Origin: Gammaproteobacteria bacterium UBA7310
GTDB taxonomy: Bacteria > Pseudomonadota > Gammaproteobacteria > Pseudomonadales > Ketobacteraceae
Assembly: GCA_002471665.1 (NCBI GenBank)
Contig: DKQK01000012.1
Location: forward strand, 168,706 to 191,522
Direction: 5' to 3'
Length of the DNA: 22,817 bases
This document shows positions 1 through 6,538 of the stretch, one piece after another. The translations under genes were made by a program, and so were the position numbers. The notes beneath the pieces are model-generated. The model saw only the letters and a list, made by a program, of their open reading frames with translations, was not told the origin of the DNA and made no database searches. How positions within the stretch are numbered: the stretch's first letter is position 1; each line of letters starts with the position of its first letter.

Positions 1-76
1 CTATTATGAATGAAAGATGACGTAACCTGTGCTGTCGGCTGCCCTCACGGGTCCACCGGCAAAGTTTCAAAACACT

Positions 77-82
77 TATAAT
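77..82 (+). promoter_or_regulatory. possible -10 box upstream of the MFS gene
   Basis: The sequence TATAAT lies 50 bases before the MFS start codon. No convincing -35 box lies 16-18 bases upstream, so this is only a weak promoter candidate. The rest of bases 1-132 holds no gene that I can support. Confidence 0.3.
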
Positions 83-132
83 TCACGTTAGCATAAATTG
101 CCACAGTTGAAGTTGTTTCAGGAGGAAAGCGA

Positions 133-1389
133 ATGCTCCCATTAATACTCCCCATTGGCGCGCTGCTGTTGGGGGTTGCGCTGTTGTTGTTGGGTGGTGG
201 CCTGCTAAACACGTTATTGGCGATCCGTGGCGGGCTGGAAGGCTATAGTGACAGCAGCATGGGCTGGATCATGTCCGGTTATTTCGTCGGCTTCTTCATT
301 GGTACCTTTCTGGCATTACCCATAATCCAAAGAATCGGCCACATACGCACCTTTGCTTTCTGCGCTGCCATTGCAGCTTGCTCAGTGTTGCTTCATGTTC
401 TGTTGGTAAACCCGGTGGGCTGGTTGTTGTTGCGGGTGGTAACCGGCAGCTCATTGGTGATTCTCTACACAGTGATCGAAAGCTGGCTCAATGGCTATAC
501 GCCCTCAGAGCAACGCGGCAAAGTATTTTCCATCTATATGGTGGTGAACCTGGGGTCTTTGGCGCTGGCGCAACAACTGCTGCGGCTGGATTCCCCCTCG
601 GCCTTTACCCTGTTTGCACTGGGTGCCATTCTGGTGACCCTGAGTGTGCTGCCGGTAACCTGGACCCGGCTGGCGCAACCAGAAGTGTCCAAGGTCTCCA
701 AAGTGAAATACGGAGATCTATACCGGGTGGCGCCAGTGGCTATGGCCGGAGCACTGCTGTCGGGGTTGGCGATGGGCGCATTCTGGGGAATGAGCGCAGT
801 GTATGGGCGGCGAATCGGTCTGGACAGCAACAGTGTGGCCACTTTCATCAGCTGCGCCATTGTAGGCGGGGCGTTGTTGCAGTTTCCCCTGGGGCGTTAC
901 TCGGATACCCACGATCGGCGGAAAGTGCTGGCAGTGGTGTGCTGCGGCGCGGCGCTGGCGGCATTGTTGTTGGCACTGTTGTCGATGGCCGGGCAATGGG
1001 TGATGCTGGCCATTGCGCTCTATGGTGGTATGGCGTTCGCGGTGTACCCGGTGTGCGTGGCACACCTGAGCGACCACCTGGATGCAGAAAGCATGTTATC
1101 CGGCAGCAGCGGCATTCTGCTGTTGCATGGTGTCGGCGCGGCGATTGGCCCGGCGTTGGCCGGACAGCTAATGGGGGTGCTGGGGCCACAGGCATTGCCC
1201 ATTTATTTTGTCTGCATGCAGATGCTGCTGGCGGTGTTTACCGCTGTGCACCTGCGTAAAAAAGTCGAAGACCCATCCGAACACCCTTCTCATTTCATGC
1301 CCATGGTGCGTACCACGCCAACGGCATTGGAGATGCTGCCGGATGAAGAAATTACCTCCGCTCCCGAGACAGCGTCCACAGGATCCTGA
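133..1389 (+). CDS. MFS transporter, YcaD-like
   Basis: This is a 418-residue major facilitator superfamily permease with about 12 hydrophobic segments in two halves of six. The loop after helix 2 carries an IQRIGHIRTF stretch, the degenerate form of the MFS loop 2-3 motif, and the second half repeats it as GRYSDTHDRRKV. The N-terminal GGLLNTLLAIR and the helix 4-5 VIESWLNGYTP stretches resemble the YcaD group of inner-membrane exporters of unknown substrate. The start is fixed by a strong AGGAGG seven bases upstream. The soluble tail after about residue 375 is hydrophilic. It is followed after 141 bases by an exported protein gene on the same strand, so a shared role is possible but not shown. 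The MFS assignment is firm; the substrate is unknown. Confidence 0.9.
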   Translation: MLPLILPIGALLLGVALLLLGGGLLNTLLAIRGGLEGYSDSSMGWIMSGYFVGFFIGTFLALPIIQRIGHIRTFAFCAAIAACSVLLHVLLVNPVGWLLLRVVTGSSLVILYTVIESWLNGYTPSEQRGKVFSIYMVVNLGSLALAQQLLRLDSPSAFTLFALGAILVTLSVLPVTWTRLAQPEVSKVSKVKYGDLYRVAPVAMAGALLSGLAMGAFWGMSAVYGRRIGLDSNSVATFISCAIVGGALLQFPLGRYSDTHDRRKVLAVVCCGAALAALLLALLSMAGQWVMLAIALYGGMAFAVYPVCVAHLSDHLDAESMLSGSSGILLLHGVGAAIGPALAGQLMGVLGPQALPIYFVCMQMLLAVFTAVHLRKKVEDPSEHPSHFMPMVRTTPTALEMLPDEEITSAPETASTGS

Positions 1390-1462
1390 TGGAAATGCTA
1401 TCTGTTCGCGGGTGGCCGAATGTCTCAAAGTAAACGGATTATTATGCCGCTTTGTGCGGCGC

Positions 1463-1527
1463 GCTGCCTCGTTACTATAACCTCGTAACAATAATTCGTA
1501 ACAATAAAAAGAAACATACGAGGCGGC
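1463..1527 (+). promoter_or_regulatory. possible RBS-sequestering 5' UTR structure with direct repeats
   Basis: GCTGCCTCGT at 1463-1472 can pair with ACGAGGCGGC at 1518-1527 over 10 positions, nine Watson-Crick and one G-U. The right arm contains the ribosome binding site of the gene starting at 1531. A second copy of CCTCGT at 1481-1486 could compete for the same site. Between the arms, TCGTAACAATAA occurs twice, at 1483-1494 and 1496-1507, with a 13-base period. If transcription starts inside this stretch (TACTAT at 1473 could be a -10 box), the first pairing would not form. Confidence 0.3.
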
Positions 1528-1530
1528 ACC

Positions 1531-2811
1531 ATGAAACGGATTCTGACTGCACTGGTCTGGGGTGTCGGGCTGCTGGCAACTACTGGCTATGCACTGACAC
1601 CGCCCCTGCACCCTATTGATGCCTTTAAAATCATTACCATCGAAGGAGAGGATGCCCCTGGTCTGGTGGGTATGCCCCTTGAACAGCTGTCCCTGGCTGC
1701 CATGATCGATGGTGTGCTGGAACCCATCCCCTATCAAATAGACCAGTATAACATCGGTGGCGCCGTTTATTTTGAAGGTTGGCATGTGCCTTTGGCGGGT
1801 AGCGCACAGCAGATGGATGAAACCGATAAACTTCTGTTTCTGTTTAAGGACGCAGGTGAACGTTACCGTGGGCGGCTACCCCATGACGGTAGCATCCTGG
1901 CAGAGATACGGATGCGGGATGAACAGGGTTATCTGCGCTACGTTTACGTGATGAAGAATTCACGGTTGCGTTCTGATGAGCAGTACGTGCGTTACAGCGC
2001 AGCGGAAGGTGTGGTTGAGACTGATTTTTACAGCATCCGTTATAACAAAAATAATCATTTGGTATGGGATGATTTCAGTTATGTGAATTACCTGGGTGAA
2101 AGGCCGTTGGATTCCCTAAATCTGCAGCTGCGCGGTGGGATACTCACCTCTTTGGCGGAAGTGGAACTGGGCAAGGATCAATTGGTGGCTGTGCCAAAAG
2201 GTGAACTTATCGGGCCTATTCGTACCACCACTCAGCTTGATTTCAGTGTCTACTTCATGGCGGTACCGGTGCTGAACCTGAGTGTGCAGATTCATCATGG
2301 CCCCAAATCGTTAATGTACGATGTGCGGGGAGTTATTCCGGAACTGCGGCGTAGCCTGGTTGCCGATCCCACCATTACCATGTCCATTGATGCCAACCGA
2401 TTGCTGGGGGCCAGTATCATGACCTCTGCTGCCCCCGGTCGGGTAGGCACTGTAGACGGCACCATTGACGAGCAGGAGCAGTCGGTGATTGATGCCGGAC
2501 TGGACCCCCATGATAACTGGATCTGGGTGAGTACCAAACGTAATCTGGATTTTCTCTCTTACGTGGACTATTTGGGAGGGTTTGATTCCAGCATGTCATT
2601 GTTGCTGGAAGACAGTTTTGAGTTGCAGCGGCCCAACGAACAGTTTCCCGGGCAACTGCCCAATACCGGTTATATTATTGAAGAATTTCCGAAGCAGGGA
2701 TTCATTGGTGTGGTGGTCAGTTTGTTGATGAGTGATGGGTTCGCTGGTGCACCGGAGGATTTTGCTCAGCAGGCGCGCTCCCTGCCGGATATCGAAGTAA
2801 GGCCATGGTGA
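1531..2811 (+). CDS. exported protein of unknown function
   Basis: I do not recognise a family for this 426-residue protein. Residues 1-21 form a clear Sec signal peptide (basic start, hydrophobic core, likely cut after GYA), and I see no lipobox and no cysteine in the mature part, so it is probably a soluble periplasmic protein. The mature chain is acidic and rich in beta-type alternation, with phrases such as PYQIDQYN, DKLLFLFKDAG and VDYLGGFDSS, and has no second membrane segment. The start is supported by an AGGCGG site shortly upstream. It sits 141 bases after an MFS gene and 289 bases before the DUF1302/DUF1329 pair, all on the same strand, which suggests an envelope role alongside them. 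That link is inference from position only. Confidence 0.8.
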   Translation: MKRILTALVWGVGLLATTGYALTPPLHPIDAFKIITIEGEDAPGLVGMPLEQLSLAAMIDGVLEPIPYQIDQYNIGGAVYFEGWHVPLAGSAQQMDETDKLLFLFKDAGERYRGRLPHDGSILAEIRMRDEQGYLRYVYVMKNSRLRSDEQYVRYSAAEGVVETDFYSIRYNKNNHLVWDDFSYVNYLGERPLDSLNLQLRGGILTSLAEVELGKDQLVAVPKGELIGPIRTTTQLDFSVYFMAVPVLNLSVQIHHGPKSLMYDVRGVIPELRRSLVADPTITMSIDANRLLGASIMTSAAPGRVGTVDGTIDEQEQSVIDAGLDPHDNWIWVSTKRNLDFLSYVDYLGGFDSSMSLLLEDSFELQRPNEQFPGQLPNTGYIIEEFPKQGFIGVVVSLLMSDGFAGAPEDFAQQARSLPDIEVRPW

Positions 2812-2913
2812 CACCCCTCACAGTTTTCGTGTTTGGTTAGCAAAGCCATTTCCCTGTTATGAGATGAAAAGCCCAGCTGTATTGGCGGATCAGCAATGCT
2901 GGTCAAAACAATC

Positions 2914-2940
2914 ATTAATTATAGATTAATCGGCCATTAA
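2914..2940 (+). promoter_or_regulatory. three ATTAA boxes phased at 11 bp
   Basis: ATTAA starts at 2914, 2925 and 2936, exactly 11 bases apart, and the first two copies extend to the palindrome ATTAAT. The repeats lie 160-190 bases before the DUF1302 start, in a 289-base gap that otherwise shows no gene. One-helical-turn spacing would suit a regulator bound to one face of the DNA. AT-rich chance is the alternative. Confidence 0.3.
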
Positions 2941-3100
2941 CAAGCGTTCCCCTTTTGTTATTGTCGAGGGTCAGGGCGATCAAAAATTAAATCATGCGCC
3001 TGAAATCTGCCGTGAGTAAAGGCGCCGACACTGCGCTGCGTTGGTGTTGCTTTACCGGTTCATAACAGAACAACACAAAACGGGATGGGGATGCTCTCAT

Positions 3101-5140
3101 ATGTCCAATCGTGACTTCCTTCGGGTAAGTGCCTTGGCTGCCGCAGTCAGTGCTGCAATCACAATGCCGGCTTATGGCTTCGAATACAAACAGGGTGATT
3201 TCTATATGCAGGTGGACACCACGGTTTCCGTGGGTGCTTCCTGGCGTGCTTCGAATCGCGACTACCAGCAGATCGGGGCGTTGAACACCGTACTTGCAAC
3301 CGGTGATCGATCCAATGCCCACAAACACGGTAGCAGCACAGCCGATAATGCGAACTTGAACTACCAAAAGGGTTCAACCTTTTCAGAGCTGTTCAAGATA
3401 ACCATGGATATGGAACTGAATTACAAGAACTATGGTGCTTTTGTTCGTGGCAAAGCCTTCTACGATCACCGTATTGTTAATGGTGATGGCGTAACGGATA
3501 CACCCGCTTATTATGATCAGGTGGCCAATCAACTTGTGCTTAATGGTGACGAGTTGGCCCCCAATCAAAGTGACGGCCGCAGTGCTGATATTCTGGATGC
3601 TTTCGTCTGGGGTGATTGGTGGCTGGGCGATAAGCCCGTTAATGTCCGCCTGGGGCGTCAGGTCATCAGTTGGGGCGAGGGGATTTTCTTTGCCAATGGG
3701 ATAAACAGCATCAACCCGGTTGATGTGAACGCGCTGCTTGCACCGGGCTCCGAGGTGAAAGATGCGCTGATTCCGCTGGGGTCATTGTATGGCTCCATTG
3801 GCCTCACCAGCGCACTGACCCTGGAAGCCTTCTATATGCTGGAGTGGAAAGAAACCGAACTACCCGCCTGTGGCACTTATTTCTCGCCCTCCGATCTGGT
3901 GGGGCCGGGCTGTTACAACGGCTTTGTTCCCTATGGCATGGAATATAATGATGTTTCCCAAACGGTTTTCCCGGCACCTGCTGCGGCGGTGACCTTACCT
4001 CGCGTGGGTGATCATGAGCCGGATAACGGCGGCGAGTATGGAGTTGCTGTGCGTTATTTTGCAGAATCCATTGAAACAGAAATCAGCTTGTACTACATGA
4101 ACTTGCACTCCCGTTTGCCTGTCATTTCCGGGCACTACGCCGATATGGATGCCTTCCTGACAGCAGATCCGTTGGGCCTTGTGGGGACGCTGTTGCCACC
4201 GCCCGGGAGTGGTTTGACCCTGGAGCAGTTCCGTGATGGGCTGGCAGCGTTGCCGGAAGCGCCTGGAGCGCCGTCCAGTGTCCTGGGCACTGCCTATCTG
4301 CTGCCATATGGGGATTACTACCTGGATTATGTTGAAGACATTGCGTTGTTGGGTGCCAGTTTCAGCACCGCCTTTGATTTTGGTTTGCCCGGTGGTGCAA
4401 CCGCTGTGTCCGGTGAAATCAGTATGAGGAAGGATCAGCCGTTTGCTTTGGAAGATGGTGACTCATTGGCTGGTGCTGTGGGCTTGCCTTCACTGACCTG
4501 CTATGACGCGCCAACGCCTTATGATTGTTACAGCAAGTTCGATTCCGGTGATGAGAATAAAGGCTACGTTGAGGCGGATTATTATCAGGCTGAGATCGCG
4601 TTTATTCATTTCTTCGATCAGATCCTGGGTGCTGCTCGCTGGACCGCGATACTGGATATTGCGGGTTCGTATACCGACTTGCCGGACAAGGATAAAGCAT
4701 TGTTGAACAGCAGCTATAATGCAACGCTGTCGTTTCCCAACTTACCCCAGGCAGATTCTCCCGAGGCGGCCTTTGCTGACTATGAAGCGTTTCTGGCGGC
4801 TAACTTTATTCCCAATTCAGCGACAACCCCTGAACAGGATTACTACCCAACCAGTGGTGCCTGGGGCTATAAGATGCGCTTCACCGGTGATTACAACAAC
4901 GTACTGGGCGGGGTAAATCTGCGCCCCACCATAAGCTTCAGCCACGATGTGTCCGGCAATTCCGCGAGCCCGGTATCCAATTTCCTGCAGAACCGAAAGG
5001 CCCTGGGCTTGTCCCTGGAGGCGGTATTGCTGAATGACTACAGTGTGAAAGCCTCGTACACCGATTTCTATGGTGCGGAACCGTATAACCAGCTTGCCGA
5101 TCGAGATTACTACTCACTTAGCGCTACGGCATCCTTCTAA
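3101..5140 (+). CDS. DUF1302 family outer-membrane protein
   Basis: A 679-residue DUF1302 protein. The open frame reaches back to 3041, but the ATG at 3101 is chosen because it opens directly into a signal peptide (MSNRDFLRVSALAAAVSAA, likely cut after AYG near residue 26). The family hallmark RLGRQVISWGEG followed by FFANGINSINPVDV lies near residues 183-208. The chain alternates aromatic and glycine residues as in beta-barrels and ends in Phe, the usual BAM-recognised C-terminal residue. Four cysteines, near 256, 270, 467 and 476, fall in two local pairs that could be loop disulfides. DUF1302 and DUF1329 genes commonly sit together and are thought to handle lipids or hydrophobic compounds at the outer membrane; the exact role is not established. 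It is followed after 15 bases by DUF1329, surely an operon. Confidence 0.88.
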   Translation: MSNRDFLRVSALAAAVSAAITMPAYGFEYKQGDFYMQVDTTVSVGASWRASNRDYQQIGALNTVLATGDRSNAHKHGSSTADNANLNYQKGSTFSELFKITMDMELNYKNYGAFVRGKAFYDHRIVNGDGVTDTPAYYDQVANQLVLNGDELAPNQSDGRSADILDAFVWGDWWLGDKPVNVRLGRQVISWGEGIFFANGINSINPVDVNALLAPGSEVKDALIPLGSLYGSIGLTSALTLEAFYMLEWKETELPACGTYFSPSDLVGPGCYNGFVPYGMEYNDVSQTVFPAPAAAVTLPRVGDHEPDNGGEYGVAVRYFAESIETEISLYYMNLHSRLPVISGHYADMDAFLTADPLGLVGTLLPPPGSGLTLEQFRDGLAALPEAPGAPSSVLGTAYLLPYGDYYLDYVEDIALLGASFSTAFDFGLPGGATAVSGEISMRKDQPFALEDGDSLAGAVGLPSLTCYDAPTPYDCYSKFDSGDENKGYVEADYYQAEIAFIHFFDQILGAARWTAILDIAGSYTDLPDKDKALLNSSYNATLSFPNLPQADSPEAAFADYEAFLAANFIPNSATTPEQDYYPTSGAWGYKMRFTGDYNNVLGGVNLRPTISFSHDVSGNSASPVSNFLQNRKALGLSLEAVLLNDYSVKASYTDFYGAEPYNQLADRDYYSLSATASF

Positions 5141-5155
5141 GGGTGGGGGAAAATA

Positions 5156-6535
5156 ATGATGATTAAAACGCAACAAACCTCAATCTCGTTGCCCGGCATT
5201 GTCCTGTCGATAATGATGGCCGGCTTTGCCAACGCCAAGGTGCCTGAGGAACAGGCCGCGAAGCTGGGCGGATCCGAGCTGACGGTGACCGGCGCAGAAG
5301 TGGCAGCCAACAAGGAAGGCACCATTCCGGCTTACGAAGGTGGTTTGAAGTCGCCACCCGATTGTTATAAAGGTGGTGAGTTTCTTTGTGATCCGTTTCC
5401 GGATGACAAACCTTTATTCACGATTACCGCTGACAATGTAGCGCAGTATCAGGATAAATTGAGCCCGGGCCAACTGGCCATGTTCGAGAAATATCCAGAA
5501 ACCTATCGTATGCCGGTATACCCGACCTGCCGTACTTTTCGTATGCCGGAGCACATCGCTGAGCTCACCAAAAAAAATGCGCTGAAAACGCAGCCGGTGG
5601 GCCCAACTGGAATGAAAAACTATGAGCTGCAGGGTTATCCGTTCCCCATTCCCAATAACGGTCTGGAGGCGATCTGGAACCACATTGCGCGCTGGCGGGG
5701 CGATGCATTGGATCGCTATGCGGGTCAGGTTACCCCGCTGGCCAATGGTGCCTACAGCATGGTGATGTTTCGGGATCAGGTGGCGGTTGCCAACAAGTTG
5801 ACCGACTACGAGCCGGGTAAAGACGATAACGTGCTGTTTTACGGCAAGCAGGTGGTCACCGCCCCATCCCGGTTGGCCGGTAATGTGCTGTTGGTGCATG
5901 AAACTCTGGATCAGGTAAAAGAGCCACGCCGGGCCTGGATTTACAATGCCGGTCAGCGCCGTGTACGCCGGGCTCCCCAAGTGGCCTACGACGGCCCGGG
6001 GACTGCGGCGGACGGCATGCGCACGGCGGATAATTACGATCTTTATAATGGGTCTCCTGATCGTTATGAATGGACGCTGAAAGGCAAACGCGAGATGTAT
6101 ATTGGTTACAATGCCTATAAGCTGGACGAAAAAGGTTTACCCTATGATGAGATTATCCAGCCCGGACACATCAACCAAGATCTGACCCGCTACGAACTGC
6201 ACCGGGTATGGCAGGTGGAAGCCAATTTGCGCAGCGGCACCCGGCATATTTACGCCAAGCGGGTGTTCTTTCTGGATGAGGACAGCTGGATGGCTGCAGT
6301 GATCGATCACTATGATGGCCGCGGCAATCTGTGGCGGGTGGCGGAATCCCACGAAATACTCTACTACCACGTCCCGGTGCAGGGGTATTCACTCGAAGTG
6401 CTCTATGATCTTCATGCCGGTCGTTATTTGGCGTTGGGATTTGAAAACAATGAAGTGATGGGTGTGAATTGGGAAGCTGAGTTTTCCTACACTGATTTTC
6501 AGCCGGCAGCGTTGCGCCGGGCAGGTATCCGATAA
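5156..6535 (+). CDS. DUF1329 family periplasmic protein
   Basis: A 459-residue DUF1329 protein, a family usually described as having a LolB-like lipid-binding fold. The N-terminus is a signal peptide, likely cut after FANA near residue 27, followed by the typical VPEEQAAKLGGSELTVTGAE opening. Further family-like phrases are AYEGGL, FPIPNNGLEAIWNH, RRVRRAPQVAYD and the late YAKRVFFLDEDSW. Two ATG codons are adjacent (5156 and 5159); a purine-rich GGGTGGGGGA precedes both. It lies 15 bases after DUF1302 and is co-transcribed with it. The likely role is a periplasmic partner shuttling a hydrophobic ligand to or from the DUF1302 barrel (inference). The stop is only 3 bases from the end of the opposing kinase gene. 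Confidence 0.9.
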   Translation: MMIKTQQTSISLPGIVLSIMMAGFANAKVPEEQAAKLGGSELTVTGAEVAANKEGTIPAYEGGLKSPPDCYKGGEFLCDPFPDDKPLFTITADNVAQYQDKLSPGQLAMFEKYPETYRMPVYPTCRTFRMPEHIAELTKKNALKTQPVGPTGMKNYELQGYPFPIPNNGLEAIWNHIARWRGDALDRYAGQVTPLANGAYSMVMFRDQVAVANKLTDYEPGKDDNVLFYGKQVVTAPSRLAGNVLLVHETLDQVKEPRRAWIYNAGQRRVRRAPQVAYDGPGTAADGMRTADNYDLYNGSPDRYEWTLKGKREMYIGYNAYKLDEKGLPYDEIIQPGHINQDLTRYELHRVWQVEANLRSGTRHIYAKRVFFLDEDSWMAAVIDHYDGRGNLWRVAESHEILYYHVPVQGYSLEVLYDLHAGRYLALGFENNEVMGVNWEAEFSYTDFQPAALRRAGIR

Positions 6536-6538
6536 ATC

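Noticed and set aside
378..1259. 293-codon open frame overlapping the MFS gene on the same strand
   Set aside because: It is an out-of-frame shadow of a GC-rich membrane-protein gene, with Gly/Arg/Val-heavy composition and no ribosome binding site or family resemblance.
5414..5980. 188-codon minus-strand frame inside DUF1329
   Set aside because: It is fully antisense to a well-supported gene and shows no recognisable domain.
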